From assembly GCF_900104675.1 (NCBI RefSeq), contig NZ_LT629945.1, forward strand, positions 67,001-131,000: a DNA stretch of 64,000 bases, written 5' to 3'. The translations under genes and the position numbers were made by a program. This document shows, one piece after another, positions 50,499 through 59,248 of the stretch. Numbering within the stretch: the stretch's first letter is position 1; each line of letters begins with the position of its first letter. The notes beneath the pieces are model-generated. The model saw nothing but the letters and a program-made list of their open reading frames with translations. It was not told the DNA's origin and made no database searches. This DNA comes from Angelakisella massiliensis (GTDB taxonomy: Bacteria; Bacillota; Clostridia; Oscillospirales; Ruminococcaceae).

Positions 50499-50658
50499 AA
50501 AATAATAGGATAAGGCTGGAGTGTTTCCAAGAATCGCAATGACAGGGGGAGTTATGATGGGTGGAAAAAAGGGAAAAAGCAGTAAATGTGAAAATCAGAA
50601 TGATATTTTGGCCAGCTATCATGACGGACCGATCTCTGTGCTGGAGGGAGAAACACCT

Positions 50659-51093
50659 ATGCAGGTGCAACTTCGGATCTGTCTGTGCGATGAAGAGGGG
50701 GACCGCTTTTTCGGCGAGGGGCCTTATCGGCTGCTGAAAGGAATCCAGGACAAAGGGAGCCTGCGGGCGGCAGCTATGGAGATGGGAATGGCCTATTCCA
50801 AAGCCTTCGGTATTCTTCATTCTGCGGAAGAGCGGCTCGGCCTTCCGCTGACACAGCGAAAAATTGGCGGCACAGGCGGCGGCGGCAGTGTGCTGACCCC
50901 TGGCGCGGAGGATTTGATGACCCGTTACGAAGCATATAAGGTGGCCTGCCGGGAAGCGGCTGAAAGCTTATACTACCGTTACTTCGCCACCTTTCATCCG
51001 GAGGAATATGCGGCAAAAAGAGATACCGAATCCGCCCTTTCCCCAGAACATGCAGATACTTCCCCCAAAAACGATTCCGCCTCTTCCAACTGA
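50659..51093 (+). CDS. ModE N-terminal-domain-like regulator (LysR-type winged helix)
   Basis: 144-aa protein consisting mainly of the ModE-type winged helix: FFGEGPYRLLKGIQDKGSLR, AAAMEMGMAYSKAFGILHSA, then GTGGGGSVLTPGAEDLM. It lacks the molybdate-binding C-terminal domain of true ModE, so the ligand is unknown. ATG 50659 with GGAGGGAG eight bases upstream is preferred; in-frame starts at 50521, 50554 and 50557 would add up to 46 residues of low-complexity sequence. Possible regulator of the divergent larA-like gene, or of molybdenum-related genes elsewhere. Confidence 0.8.
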   Translation: MQVQLRICLCDEEGDRFFGEGPYRLLKGIQDKGSLRAAAMEMGMAYSKAFGILHSAEERLGLPLTQRKIGGTGGGGSVLTPGAEDLMTRYEAYKVACREAAESLYYRYFATFHPEEYAAKRDTESALSPEHADTSPKNDSASSN

Positions 51094-51140
51094 CGCTCCA
51101 CGTTTTTGATAGTTTTCAAAACCTGATTGCCATCATTTCT

Positions 51141-51410
51141 GCGCTCCCCTCTGGCCTCAGCCAGAGGGGAGCGCAGACTATAGAAAAACCTGGTTTAAGG
51201 GACAAATGAAATTCAAAATCATAAAAATCAGGACATGCGCCTGATTTTTATACCACGACCCGCGCCCACCGGGGCGCGAAACCGGGGGTATCGCCGCTGG
51301 TTTCATCAGGAACCAAGCGGCGTATCCAGGGGGTATTGGATACCCCCTGGAAGCGTGTCGAACTTTTTCGACACGCTCCGATCCCCTCTGGCCTCAGCCA
51401 GAGGGGATCG
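51141..51410. repeat. Structured intergenic repeat, copy D, bracketed by duplicated hairpins
   Basis: Hairpins at 51141-51174 and 51379-51410 share 26 identical bases (TCCCCTCTGGCCTCAGCCAG plus the following AGGGGA); their outer arms differ but still pair (GCGC versus CGAT arms). Between them is the repeat: ATAAAAATCAGG, CGCGCCC/GGGCGCG, the long stem around GGTTTCATCAGGAACC, CCAGGGGGTA/TACCCCCTGG, and GTGTCGAA/TTCGACAC hairpins. It follows the ModE-like gene. Confidence 0.85.
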
Positions 51411-51836
51411 ATCTATGATAAAGGCGCGGTATTGCGGAAAAAGGCTGTTCACGGGTCCTCAGACCACCCTTTCCCTCCCCCGCCGGATTATGACCTTCTC
51501 CAGAACCGGTCATCGACAGCCGCCTTCTGACCATGAGCATAAGCCACTGGAACATCCTATGCGCGGACGAAAAAAGGGGCTCCCGCCATCATTGAAACCA
51601 AAAAGGCAAACCGCCTGTGAGGGAAAACGGAGAGAAACTTTTGACCCCAAAAACAAGCCCGAACAGAGATGAAAAAAAGATTGTGCCACTGCTGGAATGT
51701 TCACCTGCAACGAGGAATGTCTCAAAACCCCATCAGCATTTAAACCAGTTATTGGAAGAAAGCTGCGCAGTCTGCGCCCCAGCACAGGTGCAGTTTCTGG
51801 TATTTTTTCTCCCTCAAACTTTTGATATAAACCAAA
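51411..51836. other. Intergenic stretch without a recognisable gene
   Basis: About 425 bases between repeat copy D and the glgP terminator. Open frames here (e.g. 51617 onward) lack ribosome binding sites and protein-like sequence. Confidence 0.45.
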
Positions 51837-51874
51837 CAGAGCACCCGGCCCCTTTTCAGGGGCCGGGTGCTCTG
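51837..51874 (-). terminator. Terminator after glgP
   Basis: CAGAGCACCCGGCCCC and GGGGCCGGGTGCTCTG pair perfectly over 16 bp around TTTTCA. T-rich sequence follows on the minus strand. Confidence 0.85.
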
Positions 51875-51908
51875 TCTCATAACATCAGTTTTTTCAGGCA
51901 ATCAGTGA

Positions 51909-54245
51909 TCAAAGTCCCCAAATTTCCTTGGCATACTGAAGGATGGTGCGGTCACTGGAAAAAGGTCCGGCATGAGCCACGTTTACCAAGCACTTATGGG
52001 CAAACTCTCCCCTGTCCTGGTAATCACGGTTGGCCCGCAGCCGGGCGTCACAGTAGGACTGAAAATCCAGCAGCAGATCGTACTGGTCCGGCTTATGCCA
52101 GCTTGCTCCCTTCATCAGGGAATCATACAGCTCCCGGAACATTCCCGTGCCGCCGTCATCAAAGGTTCCATCCACCAAAGATTCCACCACACGCCGCAGC
52201 CGGGGCTGGGCCTCGCAGAGATGCTCCGGCGTATCGGTGCGGCCAGGGTCCTGAATCTGTTCCACCGTGGCGCCGAAAATATAATTGTTTTCCGCTCCCG
52301 CCTGCTCCACAATCTCGATATTGGCCCCGTCCAGGGTTCCCAGGGTGACGGCGCCGTTGAGCATGAATTTCATGTTGCTGGTGCCGCTGGCTTCGGTGCC
52401 GGCGGTGGAGATCTGCTCCGATACATCGGCGGAGGGAATCAGTTTTTCGGCGTAGGAAACATCGTAGTTCTGGACAAAAAGCACCTGCATCAGGTCCTTC
52501 ATCTCCGGGTCACTGTTGATGAGCCGGGCCACCTCACCAATATATTTGATGATCCCCTTGGCCCGGTAATAGCCGGGGGCCGCCTTGGCGCCAAAGAGAT
52601 AGGCAGTGGGCTGGAAACCGGTGATCCGTCCCTCTTTCAGGCCCCAGTAGGTGTCCAGGATGGCGAAAGCATTGAGAAGCTGCCGTTTGTACTCATGAAG
52701 GCGCTTGATCTGCACGTCAAAGAGGAAATCTTCCCGCAGCTCAAAGCCCTCCCGCTTTGCTACATAATCCCGCAGCTGCCGTTTCTTTTCCTCCTTCACC
52801 TGCTGGAACCGGGCCACCACCGCTCCATCCTCCAGCACGGGAACCAGCTGCTCCAGCTGATCAAGATCAGTGAGCCAGCCGTCTCCGATCTCATCGGTGA
52901 TAAGGGCCGACAACTCCGGGTTGCAGAGGGCCAGCCACCGCCGCTGGGTGATACCGTTGGTTTTGTTGCTGAACCGCTCCGGCCACAGGGCATACCACTC
53001 CTTCAGGGCACGCTCCTTGAGGATATCCGTATGGATACGGGCCACACCATTGGTGGAATGGGTGGCATAGATGGCCATCCGGGCCATATGGACCCGGGTC
53101 CCATCCAGAATGAAATAGGGCTCTGCTTCTTTGCCGGTGATGCCCCGGTCCCGCAGCTCCCGCCGCAGCCGGTTGTGAAGAAGCACAATATAGGGGTAGA
53201 CCTGAGGGATCACCGACAGCAGCAGTTCCACATCCCATTTCTCCAGGGCCTCGGCCATGATGGTGTGATTGGTGTAGGCGAACACTCCCTGAACCAGAGG
53301 AAAGGCCTCCTCAAAGGAAAGAAGGTGTTCCTCCATCAGCAGCCGCAGCAGCTCAGGGATAGATACAGTGGGGTGGGTGTCGTTGAGCTGGATGGCCACA
53401 TCCTCCGGCAGATGGGTAAAATCTTCTCCCCTGCGGGTGATATACCCCCGAAGGATGCTCTGGAGGGAGGCGCTGGAGAAGAAATACTGCTGTTTGAGGC
53501 GCAGACGCTTTCCCTCCTGGGTATCATCGTTGGGGTAAAGGACAGCGGAAAGAGCCTCCGCCCGATTCCGGTTCCGGTAAGCGGCGTCATAATCCTGGTT
53601 ATTGAAAGCAGTGAGATCCAGTTCCTCCACCGGCTCCGCCTGCCACAGCCTCAGGGTATTCACCACTCCCTTTTCTCCGTAGCCGATGACCGGCATATCA
53701 TAGGGTACCGCCCGCACCTGCTGATCCCGGAAGGAAATGACAACGCTCTCCTCCTCCCGGCGCACACTCCAGGGGTCCCCAAAACGGAGCCAGTCATCGG
53801 GGTATTCCCGCTGAAAGCCGTTCTCGATTTTTTGGCGGAACAGGCCATACCGATAGCGGATGCCGTAGCCATCCAGCGGCACTCCCTGGGTGGCGGCAGA
53901 ATCCAGAAAACAGGCGGCCAGCCGTCCCAGTCCGCCATTGCCCAAAGCATCGTCCTCGATCTCCTCCAAAACATCCGGATGAAGGTGATGCTGCCGCAGC
54001 CAGTCGTTCCACTCCTCCAAAAGGCCCAGATTCAGCAGGTTGGCGGAAACCACCCGCCCCAAAAGAAATTCAGCGGAAAAGTAGCAGGCCCGCTTTCCCG
54101 CCGCTTTTTCTTTCCATCGGGGCATCAGCAGTTCCATGGCCGCCTGGGAAACAGCGGTATACAGTTCCTTGGGGCCGGCTGTTTCCGGGGATACGCCCAG
54201 CCGTGCCAGCTCCCGGTCTATTTCTTTGGAAAAGGTTTTGTCCAT
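51909..54245 (-). CDS. glgP: Glycogen/starch/maltodextrin phosphorylase
   Basis: Phosphorolyses alpha-1,4-glucans to glucose 1-phosphate using PLP. The 778-aa protein has ACYFSAEFLLGR, LGNGGLGRLAACFLDSAATQ, and the PLP-lysine signature EASGTSNMKFMLNGAVTLGT (residues ~645-665). The ATG directly follows the malQ stop codon (TAAATG), with AAGGAGG inside malQ, so the two are coupled. Last gene of the bcp-yihY-nitrilase-malQ-glgP run, ending at a strong terminator. Whether it prefers glycogen or maltodextrin cannot be read from the sequence. Confidence 0.97.
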   Translation of the reverse strand: MDKTFSKEIDRELARLGVSPETAGPKELYTAVSQAAMELLMPRWKEKAAGKRACYFSAEFLLGRVVSANLLNLGLLEEWNDWLRQHHLHPDVLEEIEDDALGNGGLGRLAACFLDSAATQGVPLDGYGIRYRYGLFRQKIENGFQREYPDDWLRFGDPWSVRREEESVVISFRDQQVRAVPYDMPVIGYGEKGVVNTLRLWQAEPVEELDLTAFNNQDYDAAYRNRNRAEALSAVLYPNDDTQEGKRLRLKQQYFFSSASLQSILRGYITRRGEDFTHLPEDVAIQLNDTHPTVSIPELLRLLMEEHLLSFEEAFPLVQGVFAYTNHTIMAEALEKWDVELLLSVIPQVYPYIVLLHNRLRRELRDRGITGKEAEPYFILDGTRVHMARMAIYATHSTNGVARIHTDILKERALKEWYALWPERFSNKTNGITQRRWLALCNPELSALITDEIGDGWLTDLDQLEQLVPVLEDGAVVARFQQVKEEKKRQLRDYVAKREGFELREDFLFDVQIKRLHEYKRQLLNAFAILDTYWGLKEGRITGFQPTAYLFGAKAAPGYYRAKGIIKYIGEVARLINSDPEMKDLMQVLFVQNYDVSYAEKLIPSADVSEQISTAGTEASGTSNMKFMLNGAVTLGTLDGANIEIVEQAGAENNYIFGATVEQIQDPGRTDTPEHLCEAQPRLRRVVESLVDGTFDDGGTGMFRELYDSLMKGASWHKPDQYDLLLDFQSYCDARLRANRDYQDRGEFAHKCLVNVAHAGPFSSDRTILQYAKEIWGL

Positions 54246-55775
54246 TTATGGTTCCTCCTTCTGTTCCTCTTCTGGGGCCAAACGGCCATAGAGCAGTGCC
54301 AGATGCTTCATCTCGGCGGCCAGGTCCTTTGTCAGTTGTCCCGGCAGCAGTCTCCACATCCAGTTTTCACCCAGCGTGGAGGGAGTGTTGGTGCGGGCGG
54401 TATCATCCAGCTCCAGCCAATCCTGCATCTGAATGACGGCGGTATCAGCCACACTTGCCATGGCACAGCGGATGACTGCCCGGGGCAGCTGTTTGTTGGT
54501 ACGGACATTCAGGTAATCCCGGGCGAAAGCCAAAGCTTTACGGGGCATCCGTCCAAAAAGCCCCACCAGCGTCTGGTTATCATGGGTACCGGCGTAGACC
54601 ACCGAATTTTTTTCATAGCAGTGGGGCAGATAGGGGTTGCCGCTGCCGCTGTCAAAGGCGAAAGACAGCACCTTCATCCCGGGGTACCCGCTGCGCTGCT
54701 GCAAACGGCGCACCGGAGCCGTCACCACACCCAGATCCTCGGCAATGATCCGCTGCTCCCCCAAGGATTCATGGATGGCCGCCAGCAGTTTGTCCCCGGG
54801 ACCGGGCATCCATTTGCCCCCGATGGCTGTTTCATTGCCGGCGGGGATGGAATAATAGTTGACGATACCGATAAAGTGATCGATGCGGATGATGTCGTAC
54901 AGCTCCCCCTGAGCAGCCATCCGGGCCTTCCACCAGGAAAAGCCGTCCGCCTCCATCACATCCCAGCGGTAGAGAGGATTGCCCCACAGCTGCCCTGTGG
55001 CGGAAAAAAGGTCTGGCGGTACTCCCGCCACATGGGTGGGACGCCGGTCCTCATCCAGCTGGAACTGCTCTCCATGGACCCACACATCGGCGCTGTCCAT
55101 GGCCACATAAATGGGGATGTCTCCAATGACAGCAATGCCGCGGCTGTTGGCGTATTCCTTGATCCGGCGCCACTGGCGGAAAAAGTGATACTGGCAGAAG
55201 GCCCAGAAGGCCATCTCCTCCTCCAGCTCCTTTTGCGCTTGGGCCAGCGCTTTTGGCTGACGCAGCCGCAAAGGATCGGGCCACTGCTGCCAGGAACGTC
55301 CCCCATACCGCTCCTTGAGGGCCATATAGAGGCAGTAGTCCTCCAGCCAGACTTTCCGGGCGTCAATAAATTCCATCAGCTCCGGGTCCCCCCGGTTACT
55401 GCGGGAAAAGGCCAGCCGCAGCAGATGGAACCGGTTCTGGTAGATAACGGCATAATCCACCCGGGCAGGGTCCTTTCCCCAGTCCCATCCTTCTGCCTCT
55501 CCAGGCAGCAGCAGCCCTTCTTCCTCCAGCACTCCGGGATCGATAAAGTAGGGGTTGCCGGCAAAGGCGGAAAAGCTTTGATAAGGACTGTCTCCATAGC
55601 TGGTGGGTCCCAAAGGCAGCACCTGCCAGCAGGTTTGTCCTGCCGAGGCCAAAAAGTCCACAAATTCTCTGGCCGCACGCCCCAGGGAACCGATGCCCCA
55701 GGGAGAGGGAAGGCTGGCCACCGGCAGCAGCACACCACAGCGCCGGGGAAGAGGAGGTTGTTTTTTCAGTTTCAT
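54246..55775 (-). CDS. malQ: 4-alpha-glucanotransferase (amylomaltase)
   Basis: 509-aa GH77 enzyme that transfers maltooligosyl units and so supplies chains for GlgP. Typical features: RRCGVLLPVASLPSPWGIGS at the N-terminus, SYGDSPYQSFSAFAGNPYFI, the nucleophile region DIIRIDHFIGIVNYYSIPAG, IIAEDLGVVTAPVR with the acid/base Glu, and VYAGTHDNQTLVGLFGRMP. Its ATG overlaps the stop of the nitrilase-like gene (ATGA). Confidence 0.97.
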   Translation of the reverse strand: MKLKKQPPLPRRCGVLLPVASLPSPWGIGSLGRAAREFVDFLASAGQTCWQVLPLGPTSYGDSPYQSFSAFAGNPYFIDPGVLEEEGLLLPGEAEGWDWGKDPARVDYAVIYQNRFHLLRLAFSRSNRGDPELMEFIDARKVWLEDYCLYMALKERYGGRSWQQWPDPLRLRQPKALAQAQKELEEEMAFWAFCQYHFFRQWRRIKEYANSRGIAVIGDIPIYVAMDSADVWVHGEQFQLDEDRRPTHVAGVPPDLFSATGQLWGNPLYRWDVMEADGFSWWKARMAAQGELYDIIRIDHFIGIVNYYSIPAGNETAIGGKWMPGPGDKLLAAIHESLGEQRIIAEDLGVVTAPVRRLQQRSGYPGMKVLSFAFDSGSGNPYLPHCYEKNSVVYAGTHDNQTLVGLFGRMPRKALAFARDYLNVRTNKQLPRAVIRCAMASVADTAVIQMQDWLELDDTARTNTPSTLGENWMWRLLPGQLTKDLAAEMKHLALLYGRLAPEEEQKEEP

Positions 55776-56566
55776 GTTGTTTTGTCACCAACCTTGTTTG
55801 TATGGATGGGCTCGTGGCGGCGCACCTCCGCCAACAAATCCCGGCAGATCACATTGCCCCGAACAGGCGGAAAGGAAAGCTCTGCCCCCACGGCCAGGAA
55901 TCCTGTGGCTTCGGGGGTAAGCCGCTGACCGAAGGAGGAAAAAACTCCGCTTTCTCCTCGGAAATCTGCCTGTATGTTTTCCATCCGCTCCGTTCCTGTG
56001 CGGTTGCAAAGCACCAGGGGAGCGGCGTTTTCCATCGCCCTGACCGCAGCAACGGACAGGGTCTGTGGTCCGCCGAAATTGGCGGGGCAGCAAAACAGCT
56101 GCGCCCCCATCCTCGTCTGTTCCCGGTATACCTCCGGGAACCACAGGTCAAAGCAAATGGAGACTCCCACCGTCACCCCACGGATGGTAAAAACTCTGTT
56201 TTTCTCTCCCGGCGTGAAAAGCTTTTTCTCCAAATCGGAAAGATGCAGCTTGTCATAAAAGCCCAGACAGCAGCCGGCATCCACCACGGCGGCAGAATTG
56301 TAAACGCGCTTCCCTTCCTGTCTGGGCAGTCCTGCAATGATGGCGCAATCATACTGCCGGGAGAGGGCTTCCAGCGCTTCCAGAAAGAGGGGCGCCTCCC
56401 GGGCTGCCTGGGCAAGGTGGGCTGCATCCTGAAAAAGATAGCCGGACAGGCACATTTCCGGCAGCACAGCTACATCAAGAGCTGTTGTTTGCAAACCATG
56501 CTCCACCTGATGGAGATTTTCCTCCATCCGGCGCTGTACATCCCACTGGATGATTCCCCAACGCAA
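55772..56566 (-). CDS. Carbon-nitrogen hydrolase (nitrilase superfamily)
   Basis: 264-aa protein with the complete Glu-Lys-Cys triad of the superfamily: VAVLPEMCLSGYLF (Glu), GFYDKLHLSDLEKK (Lys) and VGVSICFDLWFPEVYR (Cys). Substrate unknown; omega-amidase, carbamoyl-compound and amide hydrolases are possible. The start is TTG at 56566 behind AAAAGGGGGA, giving MRWGIIQWDV, the usual family N-terminus. A longer open frame upstream overlaps yihY and is rejected. Translationally coupled to malQ, although a link to glucan metabolism is not known. Confidence 0.85.
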   Translation of the reverse strand: MRWGIIQWDVQRRMEENLHQVEHGLQTTALDVAVLPEMCLSGYLFQDAAHLAQAAREAPLFLEALEALSRQYDCAIIAGLPRQEGKRVYNSAAVVDAGCCLGFYDKLHLSDLEKKLFTPGEKNRVFTIRGVTVGVSICFDLWFPEVYREQTRMGAQLFCCPANFGGPQTLSVAAVRAMENAAPLVLCNRTGTERMENIQADFRGESGVFSSFGQRLTPEATGFLAVGAELSFPPVRGNVICRDLLAEVRRHEPIHTNKVGDKTT

Positions 56567-56679
56567 GGCTGCTTCCCCCTTTTCACAAAAGTCAGCGCCC
56601 CTGGAGGTTCCATGAAAAAGGTCAGGCCGCTGCTGTTTTTGTTCTTCAGAAAAGTTTGCCTGCCGGCGGCAAAGAACAT

Positions 56680-57540
56680 TCACTTTTCTCCCGAACCTGT
56701 TTTTCCCCGCAGCTCTGCCAGAGCGCCATTGAGCTCCGAACCCATGATCAGCACCACCGACAGGGCGTACAGCCACATCAGCAGCACAATGATACCACCG
56801 ATGGAGCCGTAAAGAAGGGAATACCGGGCGATATTTTCCACATAGAAGGAAAACGCCGCCGAAAAAGCCAGCCAACAAACCAGGGTGGCGATGGTACCGG
56901 GAATGACATCCGCCGGACGCATGGGCTTGTTAGGAGCCAACAGATACAAAAGGGAAATCAGCACCAGCATCACCGTACCCAGCAGGAAAAAGCGGAGCAG
57001 ATCCCAGATCCGGATGGTATCCAAGGGGATATGAATGAATCTGGCCAAAAAGGTCAGCAGCCAACTGCCTGCCATGGTCAGCACCAGAGACAGGACAATG
57101 GTCAGCAGCACTCCTACCGTCATCGCCAGCACCACCAGCTGCCGGGCGATGGGGCTGCGGCGGCGGGTGATGTGCCAGGCCTTATTGATATCATCCATCA
57201 GAGAGGATACGGCCCGCATGGGAAACCAGATGGAGAACACCAGTCCGAAAATCAGCAGCGCCTGGCTCTGGTTTTCGGAGACGTATTCCAGATACATATT
57301 CACCAGATTGAGCACATCATCGGGGATGATGGCCCGCAGCTCCTCCACCGGCAGAGGGTTGAGGTTCAATCGTCCCAAAAGGCTGCTGAGGAAGATCAGA
57401 AACGGAAAAAAGGAAAAGATAAAATAATAGGTCAAAGCGGCGGCGGATTTTCCCACATCATGGTTGAAATAACGCCGCACCAAGGCTTCCGCCAGGCGGA
57501 AGAATTTATTTTTAGGTTTTTTGAAGGGGATGGGACGCAT
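56680..57540 (-). CDS. YihY/UPF0761 family inner membrane protein
   Basis: 286-aa protein with six hydrophobic spans. Family motifs: KSAAALTYYFIFSFFPFLIF in the first span, IFGLVFSIWFPMRAVSSLMD with NKAW following, and LLYGSIGGIIVLLMWLYALS near the C-terminus. Once annotated as ribonuclease BN, the family is now regarded as of unknown, possibly transport, function. ATG 57540 behind AAAGGAGG is preferred over an upstream in-frame start. Confidence 0.9.
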   Translation of the reverse strand: MRPIPFKKPKNKFFRLAEALVRRYFNHDVGKSAAALTYYFIFSFFPFLIFLSSLLGRLNLNPLPVEELRAIIPDDVLNLVNMYLEYVSENQSQALLIFGLVFSIWFPMRAVSSLMDDINKAWHITRRRSPIARQLVVLAMTVGVLLTIVLSLVLTMAGSWLLTFLARFIHIPLDTIRIWDLLRFFLLGTVMLVLISLLYLLAPNKPMRPADVIPGTIATLVCWLAFSAAFSFYVENIARYSLLYGSIGGIIVLLMWLYALSVVLIMGSELNGALAELRGKTGSGEK

Positions 57541-57626
57541 CAGGGGCTTTCCTCCTTTCAGGTCCGCTGTGGAAAAAGAAGGCATTTCACTTATTTTATG
57601 CCGGAAAGGAAGAAAAAAACAGTCTG

Positions 57627-58091
57627 TTACTCTTCTTTCCGCAGCCACTCCAGAATCTCACCGGCATTCTGTTCCGGCTTGACCTTGGGCCACACTTTTT
57701 CGATCAAGCCTTCCTCACTGATCAGATAGGTGCTTCTCACCACTCCCATGGACACTTTTCCATACAGCTTCTTCTCCTGCCAGACGCCGTAGGCATTGAG
57801 CACCGTCAGCTCCGGATCGGACAGAAGGATAAAGGGAAGCTGATACTTCTCCGCAAATTTCTGATGGCTGGCCACACTGTCCTTGCTCACCCCCAGCACC
57901 GGCACACCCAGCTGCTGGAATTGCTCCCAGACAGAGGCAAACGCACAAGCCTGCTTGGTACAGCCTGGGGTGTTGTCTCTGGGATAAAAATACAGAACCA
58001 CTTTCTGTCCCCGGAAATCAGATAAGGAAACGCTCTGTCCCTGCTGATCCATCAGGGTAAAATCAGGAGCCTTGGTCCCCTGTTCCAACAT
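57627..58091 (-). CDS. bcp: Thiol peroxidase of the Bcp/PrxQ peroxiredoxin type
   Basis: Reduces hydrogen peroxide and organic peroxides using a peroxidatic cysteine. The 154-aa protein has YFYPRDNTPGCTKQACAF with the peroxidatic Cys in the PxxxTxxC context and the resolving Cys five residues later, as in bacterioferritin comigratory proteins. ATG 58091 behind GGAAGGAG is the start; the open frame continues upstream through a structured leader that is probably non-coding. First gene of a five-gene leftward run. Confidence 0.94.
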   Translation of the reverse strand: MLEQGTKAPDFTLMDQQGQSVSLSDFRGQKVVLYFYPRDNTPGCTKQACAFASVWEQFQQLGVPVLGVSKDSVASHQKFAEKYQLPFILLSDPELTVLNAYGVWQEKKLYGKVSMGVVRSTYLISEEGLIEKVWPKVKPEQNAGEILEWLRKEE

Positions 58092-58278
58092 AAAAAACAC
58101 TCCTTCCAGTTGATCCTCATCACAGGTAAGGATTCCCCATTTGCTCCTTTGTTCCCAAAGCCCGCAGCATTTTGATCCAGCGCACAGGTACCCGGTGACG
58201 CACCGGGTTTCCTCCGCTATCCGCCGCCCGCTTTCAAACGGGGAAAAAGGCCGCAAGGGGTAATCCGCATGATATTCT
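58092..58278 (-). promoter_or_regulatory. Long structured leader of bcp
   Basis: About 180 bases separate the promoter from the bcp start. The leader contains a perfect CCCGGTG-CGT-CACCGGG hairpin and further GC-rich pairing (e.g. CCCCGTTTG with CAAACGGGG-like sequences), but no riboswitch class I can name. It could be a cis-acting RNA or simply a long leader. Confidence 0.4.
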
Positions 58279-58307
58279 ATTGTACCGTTTGCACAGACAA
58301 ATAACAA
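58279..58307 (-). promoter_or_regulatory. Promoter of the bcp operon
   Basis: Minus-strand TTGTTA (58307-58302) and TACAAT (58284-58279) with a 17-base spacer. Confidence 0.6.
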
Positions 58308-58335
58308 GACTTCCCCGAAAAAATGCCGAAAACAT

Positions 58336-58386
58336 GAAAAGGGTCCCTCCAACGGCTCTGGTCCGTCTCTGAAGGGGCCCTCTTTC
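58336..58386 (-). terminator. Probable terminator after proC
   Basis: On the minus strand AAAGAGGGCCCC pairs with GGGACCCTTTT, allowing G-T pairs, and ends in TTTTC, 45 bases past the proC stop. Confidence 0.6.
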
Positions 58387-58431
58387 TGCGCCGGAGGATT
58401 TAGCCATTGCCGGCGGCTCTATGGCAAAAAT

Positions 58432-59232
58432 TCATTTTTTGTTCTGTATCGCGTCCACAGCATCGATGACAGCGGAGCGAAGGCCCTTTCTTTCCAAAGC
58501 GGCCACCCCCACGATGGTGGTTCCCGCTGGAGAGCAGACAGCATCCTTCATCGCGCCGGGATGGTCTCCCCGCTCCACCAGCAGCTTTCCGGTGCCTGCC
58601 ACCATCTGTCCTGCCAGCCGATAAGCGGTAGCCCGGGGCAGTCCATGCATCACTCCCGCGTCTCCCAGCGCCTCCATAAACATGCTGACAAAGGCGGGGC
58701 CACAGCCGCTGACCGTGCCGGCAATACCCATCAGGTGGGTTTCCACCGGCTGCATCAGCCCCAAAGGCGCAAACAGCTTTTCCACCAAACCATATTCCTC
58801 CGCTGTCAGGGAATGCTTCTGTTCACAGATAATAATCCCTTCTCCCACTGAAACGGGGGTATTGGGCACTGTACTGAGATGATGGGTACCAGGAAGAAGA
58901 TCCTGCTCCAGCCGGTCAAAAGGGTATCCTGCCGCCAGGGAAATCACGATCTTTCCCGCCAGAAGTTCCCCAATAGGCCGGACCACATCGCTGATCTGAT
59001 AGGGCTTGACCGCCAGGACCACCACATCCGCCTGCTGCACCAGCTCATCAGCGGTATGTACCGGAATCATCCCAAAGGGCTGGGTGTTGCGGCAGAGTTT
59101 ATCCCAATCCCGGGCGCAGGCAAAAATTTGCCCCGCGGGGGTTTGCCCACCCCGCAAAAGTCCCGCCGCCATGGCCTGAGCCATATTGCCAAAGCCGATA
59201 AAGCCGATTTTTATTTCATGGATATCGCTCAT
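58432..59232 (-). CDS. proC: Pyrroline-5-carboxylate reductase
   Basis: Last step of proline synthesis: NAD(P)H reduction of pyrroline-5-carboxylate. The 266-aa protein has the Rossmann motif IGFIGFGNMAQAMAAGLLRG, VVLAVKPYQISDVV, and the P5CR signature region near the C-terminus (GQMVAGTGKLLVERGDHPGA, then CSPAGTTIVGVAALERKGLR). AAAGGAAG precedes ATG 59232. Last gene of a probable five-gene leftward operon. Confidence 0.97.
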   Translation of the reverse strand: MSDIHEIKIGFIGFGNMAQAMAAGLLRGGQTPAGQIFACARDWDKLCRNTQPFGMIPVHTADELVQQADVVVLAVKPYQISDVVRPIGELLAGKIVISLAAGYPFDRLEQDLLPGTHHLSTVPNTPVSVGEGIIICEQKHSLTAEEYGLVEKLFAPLGLMQPVETHLMGIAGTVSGCGPAFVSMFMEALGDAGVMHGLPRATAYRLAGQMVAGTGKLLVERGDHPGAMKDAVCSPAGTTIVGVAALERKGLRSAVIDAVDAIQNKK

Positions 59233-59248
59233 CTCTTGTCTTCCTTTC

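Noticed and set aside
56567-56878. Upstream extension of the nitrilase-like gene
   Set aside because: It overlaps the end of the yihY-like gene and lacks family similarity; TTG 56566 with a good binding site gives the normal N-terminus.
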